Source: Bacteroidales bacterium (GTDB taxonomy: Bacteria > Bacteroidota > Bacteroidia > Bacteroidales > P3). Taken from it: 61,266 nucleotides of DNA. Position numbers and translations under genes: made by a program. The first letter of the stretch is position 1. Every line of letters begins with the position of its first letter. The stretch lies in assembly GCA_009783885.1 (NCBI GenBank), contig WRCN01000012.1:1-61266 (forward strand). Reading direction: 5' to 3'. Below are positions 1 to 7,761 of this stretch, piece after piece. Below the pieces are notes generated by a model, which worked only from the letters and a program-made list of their open reading frames with translations, did no database searches and was not told where the DNA came from.

Positions 1-83
1 AATTGTTTCGGTCTACCCGTGCGTTCTTGACGGATAAGTTTTTCTAAAACAACTAAGTTTTTGAGGTTTTTGATTCGGTTCAT
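1..83 (-). CDS. 5' end of a probable HTH-domain regulator (runs off the window)
   Basis: An open reading frame starts with ATG at 83-81 and stays open for 27 codons to the window edge. It reads MNRIKNLKNLVVLEKLIRQE followed by RTGRPKQ. The pattern (short basic N-terminus, LEKLIR, then a TG-P segment leading into what would be a helix-turn-helix) resembles the start of small Bacteroidota HTH proteins. That is a family impression, not a demonstrated match. The start lies about 33 nt downstream of the terminator of the structured RNA described next, so the gene is either controlled by that RNA or read from its own promoter. No TAnnTTTG box is visible between the terminator and the ATG. The rest of the protein is outside the window. 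Confidence 0.5.
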   Translation of the reverse strand, partial: MNRIKNLKNLVVLEKLIRQERTGRPKQ

Positions 84-116
84 TATGGTTTGTTTAAAGG
101 TTTTTTATTTGTGTAT

Positions 117-146
117 AAAAAAAAGCGGACTTACATATCCGCCTTT
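117..146 (-). terminator. rho-independent terminator of the structured RNA
   Basis: On the minus strand GCGGA (142-138) pairs with TCCGC (129-125) across an 8-nt loop and is followed directly by eight T (124-117). The orientation of the T run fixes the transcribed strand. The next ORF begins about 33 nt further on, so the hairpin could also act as an attenuator for that gene. Confidence 0.75.
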
Positions 147-330
147 GAGGTATTGGACAACCCAGATCACAAATAAGTAGCCCGCTTTTAGCGAGCGTTC
201 ACTTATCCCTGTGATCTTGAAAGTGTCCAATTTTCAAAGAGCAAGAACATAGCTAAACGCTATTTCGTATGTATGTTTTTCGATGTGCGTATTAACTACG
301 CGGATTTTTCATAGGCAATTCTTTTAATTT
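117..330 (-). ncRNA. structured non-coding RNA, possibly a 6S/Bacteroidales-1-type RNA
   Basis: On the minus strand this 210-nt stretch has no good ORF but folds strongly. One long rod pairs 239-235 with 147-143, 230-224 with 159-153 (TTGGACA/TGTCCAA), 217-210 with 171-164 (AGATCACA/TGTGATCT), 206-201 with 178-173 (ATAAGT/ACTTAT) and 196-190 with 186-180, separated by small internal loops. In the apical stem, position 182 against 194 is a C/A mismatch on the plus strand but a G-U wobble on the minus strand, which supports minus-strand transcription. Two smaller hairpins precede the rod (GCGTA/TACGC and ATAGC/GCTAT). A rho-independent terminator follows. An imperfect -7 box (TATTTTG) lies near 345-338 at the end of the neighbouring gene. 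Size, rod shape and an intrinsic terminator fit a 6S-like RNA or the Bacteroidales-1 motif. The exact family is not settled from sequence alone. Confidence 0.6.
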
Positions 331-346
331 TTGCAAAATACATACA

Positions 347-1543
347 TTACAATTCCAAATCTACATCATGCAATTCAACGTATGGTAAGCCCCATTTTCC
401 AAGTTCTTCCATAAATGGATCCGGATCAAATTCTTCAACATTGAACACACCGGGCTTTTTCCAAAGGCCTTTCAGATACATCATTGCACCAATCATGGCA
501 GGAACACCGGTGGTGTAACTCACACCTTGTGTGCCGGTTTCTTTGTAAGCCACCTCGTGACTGCAATTGTTGTAAATATAATACGTTTTTTCTTTGCCTT
601 GTTTATCCAAACCTTTGATGCGACAACCAATGGATGTCCAACCGGTGTAATTCTCGCCCAAATCACCCGGATTTGGCAATACGGCTTTCAAAAATTGAAT
701 TGGAACTATTTCCTTTCCTTCGTACATAATTGGCTCTATACCTGCCATTCCAATGTTTTGAATCACACGGAGATGAGTTAAATATTCTTGACCAAACGTC
801 ATCCAAAAACGTGCACGTTTCAACGTTGGGAAATTCTTCACCAACGATTCTAATTCCTCGTGATAAATCAAATAGGATTCTTTCGGCCCGATATTCGGAT
901 AGGTGATCGGTTGATGAATTTCGTGTGGTTTAGTCTCGATCCATTTTCCGTTTTCCCAGTATTTACCGGGTTGTGTTACTTCACGAATGTTGATTTCGGG
1001 ATTAAAATTCGTTGCAAATGCTTTGCCATGATCGCCGGCATTGCAATCCACAATATCCAAATAATGAATTTCGCTGAAATGATGTTTCGCTGCATAAGCC
1101 ACAAAAATACTGGTTACGCCCGGATCAAAACCACATCCCAAAATCGCAGTGATACCTTTCTGTTTGTAACGATCTTGATAGGCCCACTGCCATTTGTATT
1201 CAAATTTGGCTTCATCGATAGGCTCGTAGTTGGCGGTATCTAAATAACTCACGCCTGTTTCCAAACATGCATCCATAATGGGCAAATCTTGATAAGGCAA
1301 TGCCAAATTCACCACTAAATCGGGTTTGACTTCGTTGATTAATTTCACCATTTCGGGAACATTGTCCGCATCAACTTGTGCAGTCTTAATGTTTTTTCCC
1401 GGAAGTGCAGCTGCAATAGCATCACACTTGGATTTGGTTCGACTTGCAATCACGATTTCGCTGAAAACATCCGAATTTTCAGCCATTTTGTGAACAGCTA
1501 CGGTGGAAACACCACCTGCTCCGATAACTAAAACTTTGCTCAT
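347..1543 (-). CDS. saccharopine dehydrogenase family protein, probable carboxynorspermidine dehydrogenase
   Basis: A 398-residue cytoplasmic enzyme. The N-terminus MSKVLVIGAGGVST is a Rossmann NAD(P)-binding motif. The middle has the family's NLALPYQDLPIMDACLETGV and LGCGFDPGVTS segments. Overall length and motifs fit the carboxynorspermidine/carboxyspermidine dehydrogenase branch, which condenses aspartate semialdehyde with a diamine, rather than true saccharopine dehydrogenase. An arginine decarboxylase at 39.5 kb would feed the same polyamine pathway. The start at 1543 follows a TATCTTTG box (minus strand, 1568-1561) by 17 nt; an upstream in-frame ATG would lie beyond the promoter. The gene diverges from the M20 dipeptidase across one palindromic promoter. 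The specific substrate is inferred from family resemblance. Confidence 0.85.
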   Translation of the reverse strand: MSKVLVIGAGGVSTVAVHKMAENSDVFSEIVIASRTKSKCDAIAAALPGKNIKTAQVDADNVPEMVKLINEVKPDLVVNLALPYQDLPIMDACLETGVSYLDTANYEPIDEAKFEYKWQWAYQDRYKQKGITAILGCGFDPGVTSIFVAYAAKHHFSEIHYLDIVDCNAGDHGKAFATNFNPEINIREVTQPGKYWENGKWIETKPHEIHQPITYPNIGPKESYLIYHEELESLVKNFPTLKRARFWMTFGQEYLTHLRVIQNIGMAGIEPIMYEGKEIVPIQFLKAVLPNPGDLGENYTGWTSIGCRIKGLDKQGKEKTYYIYNNCSHEVAYKETGTQGVSYTTGVPAMIGAMMYLKGLWKKPGVFNVEEFDPDPFMEELGKWGLPYVELHDVDLEL

Positions 1544-1555
1544 AGTACTATTTTT

Positions 1556-1593
1556 TTTTGCAAAGATACGAAAAAAATTGTATCTTTGCAAAA
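1556..1593. promoter_or_regulatory. palindromic divergent promoter
   Basis: The two arms TTTTTGCAAAGATAC and GTATCTTTGCAAAAA are inverted copies around an A/T-rich centre. The right arm carries the plus-strand -7 box TATCTTTG (1581-1588) and the left arm carries the minus-strand one (1568-1561). Each box has a TTTG about 20 bp upstream, which lies next to the opposite -7 box. The two promoters therefore overlap physically and can hardly be occupied together. Confidence 0.8.
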
Positions 1594-1611
1594 AACAAAA
1601 ACTCAACACTT

Positions 1612-2973
1612 ATGAAAGACTTGAAAAACTACATCGAAACAAACAAAGACCGCTTTCTTCAAGAATTGTTCGGTTTAATCCGTATTCCGTCCATCAGTTC
1701 GGGCGGTAAAAAAGAAGATATGGAAGCTTGCGCTGAATATCTAAAAAAATCGCTTTTGGAGGCAGGAGTCGACAAAGCGGAAGTGATGCCAACCAAAGGC
1801 AATCCCGTTGTTTATGCCGAAAAAATTATTGACCCAAAACTTAAAACCGTTTTGGTTTACGGCCACTACGACGTAATGCCCGCCGATCCGCTTGATTTGT
1901 GGACAACTCCACCGTTTGAGCCTAATATCAGAGATGGAAAGATTTACGCGCGCGGCGCAAACGATGATAAAGGTCAGTTGTTCATGCATGCCAAAGCCTT
2001 TGAGTTTATGGTAAAAACCGGACAATTGCCCTGCAACGTGAAATTTATGCTCGAAGGCGAAGAGGAAATCGGCTCGCCAAGTTTGGAAACCTGGTGCATC
2101 GAACACAAAGACATGCTGAAAGCCGATGTGATTTTGGTTTCCGACACCAGTATGATTGCCAACGACATTCCTTCAATAACCACGGGATTGCGTGGTTTGA
2201 GCTATGTTGAAGTGGAAGTTATCGGACCTGATAAAGATTTACATTCGGGATTATTCGGCGGCGCTGTTGCAAATCCCGCCAATATTTTAGCAAAAATGAT
2301 TGCCGATTTGCTTGATGAAAATAATCGCATTACGATTCCCGGATTTTACGATGATGTGATTGAAATTTCCGCTGAAGAGCGCGCTGCAATGGCCAAAGCA
2401 CCATTCTCGCAAGAGGCATACAATAAAGCGTTAGACATCGCTGAAGAGTGGGGAGAAAAAGGGTTTTCAACAAACGAACGCACTGGAATTCGTCCGTCGT
2501 TAGATGTGAACGGAATCTGGTCAGGCTATACCGGAGAAGGCGCGAAAACAGTGTTGCCATCTGTTGCAAAAGCCAAAATTTCCATGCGTTTAGTACCTGC
2601 ACAAGACCATGTAAAAATCACCGAACTTGTCAAAAAACATTTGGAAAGCACTGCGCCAAAATATGTGAAAGTAAATGTAAAAGCACTTCACGGCGGATAC
2701 CCTTACGTTTCGCCAATCGACATGCCCGCCTATAAAGCAGCCGAAAAAGCATACGAAGCGGTTTATGGAAAAACACCAATTCCAACACGAAGCGGCGGCA
2801 GTATTCCAATCATCGCCACATTTGAAAAAGTGCTTGGTTTGAAATCTATTTTGATGGGATTTGGTTTGGAAGCCGATGCCATTCACTCGCCAAACGAAAG
2901 TTTCGAATTGGAACGTTTCTACAAAGGAATTGAAACCATTCCTTATTTTTACGAAGCTTTTGCTGCTGAGTAA
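1612..2973 (+). CDS. M20 family dipeptidase
   Basis: A 453-residue zinc-dependent M20/M28-fold dipeptidase, predicted cytoplasmic because no signal peptide is seen. Metal and catalytic motifs are visible: YGHYDVMPADP (first zinc His, catalytic Asp), ARGANDDKGQ (bridging Asp), EGEEEIGS (catalytic base Glu and zinc Glu) and, near the C-terminus, the His of GLEADAIHSPNE. The lid/dimerisation domain (GLRGLSYVEVEV onward) occupies the middle third. The start MKDLKNYI was chosen because it lies 23 nt after the TATCTTTG box; the frame is open further upstream but only through the promoter. It probably cleaves small peptides released by other proteases. The exact substrate is not evident. Confidence 0.9.
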   Translation: MKDLKNYIETNKDRFLQELFGLIRIPSISSGGKKEDMEACAEYLKKSLLEAGVDKAEVMPTKGNPVVYAEKIIDPKLKTVLVYGHYDVMPADPLDLWTTPPFEPNIRDGKIYARGANDDKGQLFMHAKAFEFMVKTGQLPCNVKFMLEGEEEIGSPSLETWCIEHKDMLKADVILVSDTSMIANDIPSITTGLRGLSYVEVEVIGPDKDLHSGLFGGAVANPANILAKMIADLLDENNRITIPGFYDDVIEISAEERAAMAKAPFSQEAYNKALDIAEEWGEKGFSTNERTGIRPSLDVNGIWSGYTGEGAKTVLPSVAKAKISMRLVPAQDHVKITELVKKHLESTAPKYVKVNVKALHGGYPYVSPIDMPAYKAAEKAYEAVYGKTPIPTRSGGSIPIIATFEKVLGLKSILMGFGLEADAIHSPNESFELERFYKGIETIPYFYEAFAAE

Positions 2974-3037
2974 AAATCCAAAACTCTGCGTTACGCTCCT
3001 TCGATAAAATGCTCTTTTACTAAAGTAAACCCTGTTC

Positions 3038-3060
3038 GGCGGAGGCTCCACGCCTCCGCC
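3038..3060. repeat. 9-bp perfect hairpin GGCGGAGGC/GCCTCCGCC
   Basis: Two 9-nt arms flank TCCAC. It lies 65 bp after the dipeptidase stop and could slow or end that transcript, although no T tract follows. It is much more GC-rich than its surroundings. Confidence 0.6.
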
Positions 3061-3149
3061 GTTCTATTCAGGCAGGTTGTGTTTGCACAGCTAAAGGATA
3101 GTAGCAGGCAGATCCCTCACTACTGTGGTGCGGTTTTCCACCCCCTTAA

Positions 3150-3167
3150 TCCCCCGTCAGCGGGGGA
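3150..3167. repeat. hairpin TCCCCCG/CGGGGGA
   Basis: Seven-nt arms around a TCAG loop, preceded by ACCCCCTTAA. This has the look of a dispersed palindromic repeat rather than a terminator, since no T run follows on either strand. Confidence 0.5.
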
Positions 3168-3303
3168 CATGTTCGTACCTAATAGCAACAGATCGCTAAT
3201 TCGAGCCAGCGGATTTTTTGCCAATTCCAACACTTCAACAAAACGCATCCTTAAAAAACAAACTAAACTTGCAAAATTGAGAACACATTTCAATTATTTT
3301 TCG

Positions 3304-3311
3304 TACCTTTG
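3304..3311 (+). promoter_or_regulatory. -7 box TACCTTTG
   Basis: A match to the Bacteroidota TAnnTTTG element, 21 nt before the flippase ATG. Confidence 0.7.
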
Positions 3312-3332
3312 CGGTGAAACAAACAAAAAAAT

Positions 3333-4829
3333 ATGGGCATCATCATTCGCCAAAGTCTGAAAGCTACGATAGTAAACTACGTTGGAGCATTCATCGGGTT
3401 CATAACAACGATGTTTGTTTCAACGAAGTTTTTGTCACCCGAAGAAATCGGACTGACACGTGTGATGATCGAAGCGGCAACGATTTTGGGCGGTTTGATG
3501 GCGCTCGGAATCAGTTCATCCGGGTTGAGATTTTTTCCATTTTTTAAGACGGATAAAAATTCACATAACAACGGTTTTTTGTTCTATTTACTCTTGTTTC
3601 CAATGATTGGAGCAATTGTTTTCGGACTTTTGTTTTTATGCCTAAAAACAGGTATCACAGGTTATTTCGAAGCCGAATCGCCGTTGTTCAACCGATTTTT
3701 CTATTACGTTATTCCTTTGGCGATATTCATGGCGTTCACATACGCATTTGAAGCATACGCTACAAATTTAATGCGTATTGTTATTCCAAAATTTATTCGT
3801 GAAATTTTGTTGCGATTGATGAATATTGTCATAATTTTGCTTTACTTTTTTGGGTTTTTTACACTTCCACAATTCATTTTTGGATTGGTTTCCATTTACG
3901 GAATCATGATGGTGTTGAATGGGATTTATATTGCAACAATGGGGAAATTTTCATTGAAATACGATTTTAGTTATATCGAAAAACCATTGAAAAAAGAGGT
4001 CAGAAATTACACCGGATTTCTCCTGTTAGCTTCCATGGGCGGAGCGATAGTAACCAAAGTGGATATTTTTATGCTGAGTGGAATGTTGGGGTTGGAATAT
4101 AGTGGGGTTTACAGCATTGCCATGTATATGGCGGTGATTGTTGAAATTCCGAATCGCTCGTTGCAAGCCATTTCTTCTCCTGTAGCAGCACAAGCTATCA
4201 AAGAAAAAAATCACGATAAAGCGCAAGAATTATTCAAAAAAGTGAGTCTGAATCAACTGTTGGTGGGTTCTTTGATTTTTATTTTTCTCTGGATTAATAT
4301 CGACACCATATTTTATTATATCCCTAATTCTGAGATTTATCGCACCGGAAAATATGTGGTATTATTTATCGGAATTGCTCGAATCTTTGATTCTGTTGCG
4401 AATTTCGCAGGAATATTGGTAACGTATTCTAAATACTATTACTACTCCCTGTTTTTTATGTTTTTTCTGATGTTTGTAACTATCGGATTAAACCTTACAT
4501 TTATCCCGATTTATGCCATTTCCGGCGCAGCATTTTCCACAGCATTAACTTTTATACTTTACAATATCCTCATGCTTTCATTTGTAAAATGGAAATTAAA
4601 TTTACATCCATTCTCAATAAATATGCTGAAAATACTTGTAATTATTGCAACGATAGTGTTGATAAATTTTGTATTACCAACTGTTGGAAATCCGTTGATC
4701 GATAGTTTATATCGTTCTTCTATTTTAGCTATAATAGCAGGATGTTCCGTGTTTTTCTGGAATGTTTCGGAAGATATGAATTCAGTTATAAAATCATTTT
4801 TACGTCGTGACAAAATCCGCTCGTTGTAA
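3333..4829 (+). CDS. polysaccharide flippase (Wzx/MATE-like, MOP superfamily)
   Basis: A 498-residue, strongly hydrophobic integral membrane protein with about 12-14 predicted transmembrane segments spread over its length. The N-terminal IIIRQSLKATIVNYVGAFIG is the typical first helix of the polysaccharide-export/flippase branch of the MOP superfamily. Such proteins move lipid-linked oligosaccharides across the inner membrane. No surface-polysaccharide cluster surrounds it; it overlaps endonuclease III by 23 bp and is co-transcribed with it. The assignment to the superfamily is firm; the carried glycan is unknown. Confidence 0.8.
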   Translation: MGIIIRQSLKATIVNYVGAFIGFITTMFVSTKFLSPEEIGLTRVMIEAATILGGLMALGISSSGLRFFPFFKTDKNSHNNGFLFYLLLFPMIGAIVFGLLFLCLKTGITGYFEAESPLFNRFFYYVIPLAIFMAFTYAFEAYATNLMRIVIPKFIREILLRLMNIVIILLYFFGFFTLPQFIFGLVSIYGIMMVLNGIYIATMGKFSLKYDFSYIEKPLKKEVRNYTGFLLLASMGGAIVTKVDIFMLSGMLGLEYSGVYSIAMYMAVIVEIPNRSLQAISSPVAAQAIKEKNHDKAQELFKKVSLNQLLVGSLIFIFLWINIDTIFYYIPNSEIYRTGKYVVLFIGIARIFDSVANFAGILVTYSKYYYYSLFFMFFLMFVTIGLNLTFIPIYAISGAAFSTALTFILYNILMLSFVKWKLNLHPFSINMLKILVIIATIVLINFVLPTVGNPLIDSLYRSSILAIIAGCSVFFWNVSEDMNSVIKSFLRRDKIRSL

Positions 4830-5448
4830 AGCCATCATCGCATGGTTTGAGAAAAACAAACCCTTGCCAAAATCGGAATTGAATTACAAAAATCCGTATC
4901 AATTGTTAGTTGCTGTTATTCTTTCGGCACAATGCACCGACAAGCGTGTAAACCTGACCACGCCAGCATTTTTCAAACAATTTCCAACTCCAAAATTACT
5001 CGCAAAAGCAGATGTTGAAACCGTTTTTTTATTGATCAAATCTATTTCATATCCCAACAATAAAGCGAAAAATTTAATTGGAATGGCCAATGTTTTGGTC
5101 AACGAATTCAAAGGTGTCGTTCCCGATGATGTGAACTTATTGCAAAAGATGCCCGGCGTAGGACGAAAAACGGCGAACGTTGTGGCTTCCGTAATTTATC
5201 ACAAACCTGTGTTAGCCGTTGATACGCACGTATTTCGCGTGTCTGCGCGAATCGGATTTACACCGAATGCCAAAACGCCGTTAGAAACCGAACGCGAATT
5301 AATGAAGTTAGTTCCACTCGAAAAAGTTCCCGATTTTCACCATTGGCTCATCTTGCACGGACGCTACGTTTGCACAGCACGCTCGCCGAAATGCAATGAA
5401 TGTGGGATTAGCAAATATTGCCAATCGTTTGGAAAATTTAATGTTTAA
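4807..5448 (+). CDS. nth: endonuclease III
   Basis: A 213-residue DNA glycosylase/AP lyase of base-excision repair that removes oxidised pyrimidines. The helix-hairpin-helix motif reads MPGVGRKTANVV with the catalytic Lys, followed by AVDTHVFRVSARIG with the catalytic Asp. The C-terminal cluster motif CTARSPKCNECGISKYC has the C-x6-C-x2-C-x5-C spacing for a [4Fe-4S] cluster. The start is GTG at 4807, inside the 3' end of the flippase gene, so translation is probably coupled. The length is normal for the family. Confidence 0.95.
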   Translation: MTKSARCKAIIAWFEKNKPLPKSELNYKNPYQLLVAVILSAQCTDKRVNLTTPAFFKQFPTPKLLAKADVETVFLLIKSISYPNNKAKNLIGMANVLVNEFKGVVPDDVNLLQKMPGVGRKTANVVASVIYHKPVLAVDTHVFRVSARIGFTPNAKTPLETERELMKLVPLEKVPDFHHWLILHGRYVCTARSPKCNECGISKYCQSFGKFNV

Positions 5449-5455
5449 TGTGTTT

Positions 5456-5544
5456 CTCGGCGATGCTCGTTTCGACTCTGCTCAACGAGCGGTGAGTGGA
5501 ATCAACAAGCGGTAAAAGGGTAGCTTAGCGGAGTCGAAGCTACC
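5456..5544. repeat. palindromic repeat cluster between convergent genes
   Basis: The stretch includes TTTCGACTCTGCTCAACGAG and then a hairpin GGTAGCTT (5519-5526)/AAGCTACC (5537-5544) whose loop is AGCGGAGTCG. The same TTCGACT-CGCTCA core recurs at 40.93 kb. Read on the minus strand, the hairpin contains the TAG stop codon of the T9SS cargo gene (5542-5540). Confidence 0.7.
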
Positions 5545-6928
5545 GTAAAATCGTTACTGCTCCACGCGCTTGGTGACTACTCCCACATTTATCAGTAGCT
5601 TTGACCACCCAAAAATATACGCCATCCGGAACTTGTGACCCCCCGTTTGTTCCGTCCCATGCAACTTTCGAAGGATCGCCGTCAAATCTATAAACCTCAC
5701 GATTCCATCGATTATAAATTCGCAAATGAAAGCTGTTCAATTGATCTTTTAATTGTTCAGGATTAATAACCAAAAAAACATCGTTCGTTCCGTCATCGTT
5801 AGGTGTAAAAATATTAGGCATATGCTCCTTGATTTGTGGAGATTGCTCGTTCAATAAAATATCAACAGAAAATTCGCTTTGACAGCCTGCACTATCGGTC
5901 AAAGTAATCGTAAAACTTAAATTTTCCCGAACGTTAATGGTTCTGTAAAATAGAGTATAAGTAGTATCGTTACTCCAATGATATTTGGTTAATGGAAATG
6001 GCACAAAGGCATCAACCTTGACAGACTGTCCTCTGCAAAAAACCGTTGTATCAATCAATACATCTTCTGTTTTACGCAATATAGGTTCCCTCCATTCTTT
6101 AGGCCAAAAATTGATGGTAACCGTGTCCGAAACTATGGTACTGTCCATGCACGTGTTGTTCCAAATCGTTACATGATACTCGCCTTGATTGTCGTAATCA
6201 ATTGTGATGGTATTTTCTGTACTGCCATTACTCCAAAGGAATTCGTATTTAGAAGTCAAAAAATCCCACGATTGTGTAGGTAGTGTAAACCCTTCGCCAT
6301 CATAGCAAAGCGTTGTATCGGGCCCAAAATCAAGGTCGGGACGGTTTGCGAAAAACACAAAGGCCGTGTCTAAAACCGAGTACGGTGGCGGGTAAGAAGA
6401 GTAATCTCCTTGGCAAAAAGATCCTGTGTACCAAACAATATAGCGTTTGACTCCCATAGAATTTCTGGTAGTGTCGAAAATCACTTCTAAAACAGAATCT
6501 TGAACATCTCCAAAACCTTCCGGATTAAACCAAAAGAAATCATCTACATATTCCGTCTCCCCTATTTTCAGAATAAGCGTATCGCCGAAACATAACGTTG
6601 TATCTATATTTAGTTTGCCGATTATTCTTGGAATGGGAAACGTGTCGATAACAATCGTGTAAAGACTATCACACTCGTTCACAGTATCAGTGATACGAAC
6701 CCAAATTTCTCCAAAAATATTACCTGTGGCTGGAAATACGTAAAAAGAATTTGTAGTACCGTTACTCCATTCATACTCGAATGCAGTGTGTTGTTCGATA
6801 TGTAAGGTATCCCTTCTGCAAGCGGTTACTGTATCCGGAATTTGTAAACTATTCAGTAAGCTGCAATCTTGTGCAAAAACTGCAGACGAAGCGGATAAAA
6901 GGGCGAATATAAAAAGTTTTCTAATCAT
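5540..6928 (-). CDS. secreted protein with gliding-motility-type (type B) T9SS sorting domain
   Basis: About 462 residues. A signal peptide (MIRKLFIFALLSASSAVFAQ) is followed by several repeated immunoglobulin/PKD-like segments in which WSNGST- or WSNDTT-type motifs recur. The C-terminal ~90 residues (PNIFTPNDDGTNDVF, then IYNRWNREVY, WDGTNGG, VPDGVYFW) are the CHU_C/gliding-motility C-terminal domain that directs export by the type IX secretion system. A second possible start lies 9 nt upstream (MAKMIRK). I chose the one that leaves room for a leader after the -7 box (6953-6946). The function of the surface part is unknown; it is probably a cell-surface or adhesin-like protein. Confidence 0.8.
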   Translation of the reverse strand: MIRKLFIFALLSASSAVFAQDCSLLNSLQIPDTVTACRRDTLHIEQHTAFEYEWSNGTTNSFYVFPATGNIFGEIWVRITDTVNECDSLYTIVIDTFPIPRIIGKLNIDTTLCFGDTLILKIGETEYVDDFFWFNPEGFGDVQDSVLEVIFDTTRNSMGVKRYIVWYTGSFCQGDYSSYPPPYSVLDTAFVFFANRPDLDFGPDTTLCYDGEGFTLPTQSWDFLTSKYEFLWSNGSTENTITIDYDNQGEYHVTIWNNTCMDSTIVSDTVTINFWPKEWREPILRKTEDVLIDTTVFCRGQSVKVDAFVPFPLTKYHWSNDTTYTLFYRTINVRENLSFTITLTDSAGCQSEFSVDILLNEQSPQIKEHMPNIFTPNDDGTNDVFLVINPEQLKDQLNSFHLRIYNRWNREVYRFDGDPSKVAWDGTNGGSQVPDGVYFWVVKATDKCGSSHQARGAVTILR

Positions 6929-6945
6929 TTTAGCCATATAAACTA

Positions 6946-6953
6946 CAAAGATA
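6946..6953 (-). promoter_or_regulatory. -7 box TATCTTTG
   Basis: Minus-strand box upstream of the T9SS cargo gene, 17 nt before the chosen ATG and 8 nt before the alternative ATG. Confidence 0.7.
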
Positions 6954-7006
6954 CAAAAAAATTGTGAATTTAAGCACAAAAATTTTGTAAATTCAAAAAA
7001 AAGTTG

Positions 7007-7014
7007 TAACTTTG
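7007..7014 (+). promoter_or_regulatory. -7 box TAACTTTG of tRNA-Ser
   Basis: The box ends 4 nt before the mature 5' end of the tRNA, so transcription starts at or next to the first tRNA base. Confidence 0.7.
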
Positions 7015-7018
7015 CAGT

Positions 7019-7103
7019 GGAAAGCTGGCAGAGTGGTCGATTGCGGCGGTCTTGAAAACCGTTGACTGTAACAGGTCCGGGGGTTCGAATCCCTCGCTTT
7101 CCG
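7019..7103 (+). tRNA. tRNA-Ser (anticodon TGA)
   Basis: A complete cloverleaf with acceptor GGAAAGC/GCTTTCC, D arm with GCAGAGTGGTCGATTGC, anticodon loop CTTGAAA (anticodon TGA), a long variable arm typical of serine tRNAs, T arm GGGGGTTCGAATCCCTC and discriminator G. CCA is not encoded. It reads UCN serine codons, mainly UCA. Confidence 0.95.
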
Positions 7104-7137
7104 CTTCCGCAAAAATTCGAAAAAATGTGTGTAAGAG

Positions 7138-7165
7138 GATATATTCAATATATCTTTACGTTTTT
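7138..7165. terminator. possible terminator after tRNA-Ser
   Basis: GATATAT/ATATATC arms (7138-7154) are followed on the plus strand by TTTACGTTTTTAA. The hairpin is AT-rich and weak. It lies between the tRNA and the convergent lipoprotein gene. Confidence 0.4.
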
Positions 7166-7646
7166 AATTCTGAACCCGAAACTGTCTATCACGCTCTTTA
7201 GTCACTTTATATTTTCTCATCGGATACCTGTTTCCTGAACCTTTCGGATAGCCGTCTAATATATTAAATTTAGCCTTGCAGCAAAGACATTCAAACTCCA
7301 ATGGTGCAACACGAGCCATATCGGAGAATTCAATAACCATACAGCCGTAGAAATGGTCAACCGGACAAGCCATGTCGTAAGCAAAAAACTCGTCGTCAGC
7401 AAAGCGATAAACCACAACACCTCCTTTATACTGAGAACTTCCGAAACAACCGGTATACCCGCGTTTGTCATTGAACGTTTTTACATTTCCTATAGATAAA
7501 TCTTGATCGAACGAGTCCAAGTAAATAACAAAATTAACTGCACAAATCGGAATAGGATTGGGGTTGCGCTTATCGTTGCAGCTACTGCTGCTAAAAAGCA
7601 CAGCAAGACTCAAAAAACAGAGGATGGATAGAAAATTTCGCTTCAT
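7164..7646 (-). CDS. lipoprotein with degenerate Rieske-like fold
   Basis: A 160-residue protein. The N-terminus MKRNFLSILCFLSLAVLFSS followed by SSCND is a lipoprotein signal, so it is anchored in the periplasm or outer membrane. The C-terminal half has the layout of a Rieske [2Fe-2S] domain: a first loop ACPVDH, a second loop FECLCCKAKFNILDGYPKGS and a closing strand PMRKYKV. The His of each ligand pair seems lost: the first loop has CPV where a Rieske protein has C-x-H, and the second has CLCC where it has C-x-x-H. It may bind another metal or none. The start ATG is only 4 nt after the TATCTTTG box (7658-7651). The Rieske relation is inferred from motif layout. Confidence 0.65.
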   Translation of the reverse strand: MKRNFLSILCFLSLAVLFSSSSCNDKRNPNPIPICAVNFVIYLDSFDQDLSIGNVKTFNDKRGYTGCFGSSQYKGGVVVYRFADDEFFAYDMACPVDHFYGCMVIEFSDMARVAPLEFECLCCKAKFNILDGYPKGSGNRYPMRKYKVTKERDRQFRVQN

Positions 7647-7650
7647 AATG

Positions 7651-7658
7651 CAAAGATA
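7651..7658 (-). promoter_or_regulatory. -7 box TATCTTTG, predicts a leaderless mRNA
   Basis: Exactly 4 nt separate the last G of the box from the ATG of the Rieske-like lipoprotein. A TTG lies about 20 bp upstream of the box. Confidence 0.75.
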
Positions 7659-7733
7659 CGAAAAAAAATGATAATTAACAATAAATTGTTCGCAAAACCA
7701 GTAAAATAATATACAAAATTCTTTTTTTTTTTG

Positions 7734-7741
7734 TACCTTTG
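7734..7741 (+). promoter_or_regulatory. -7 box TACCTTTG of the mreBCD operon
   Basis: Follows a run of 11 T. The leader to the mreB ATG is about 20 nt. Confidence 0.7.
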
Positions 7742-7761
7742 TACGCAGAAAAACAAAAACT

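Larger units (their letters stand above)
2974..3332. other. 359-bp gene-free stretch with degenerate repeats
   Basis: No convincing ORF lies here. It contains a perfect 9-bp hairpin (3038-3060), a C-rich/G-rich hairpin (3150-3167) and, around 3095-3120, a decayed copy of the left end of the composite repeat (AGCAGGCAGATCCCTCACT) found better preserved near 13.3 and 32.6 kb. A -7 box for the flippase gene lies at 3304-3311. Confidence 0.6.

Noticed and set aside
117..330. SRP RNA, tmRNA or RNase P RNA as identity of the structured RNA
   Set aside because: The conserved SRP apical GGAA/AGCA motif, a tRNA-like end with tag ORF, and RNase P core motifs were all not found.
347..1543. Lysine-pathway saccharopine dehydrogenase
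   Set aside because: Length and motifs fit the carboxynorspermidine dehydrogenase branch better, and no lysine-degradation gene is near.
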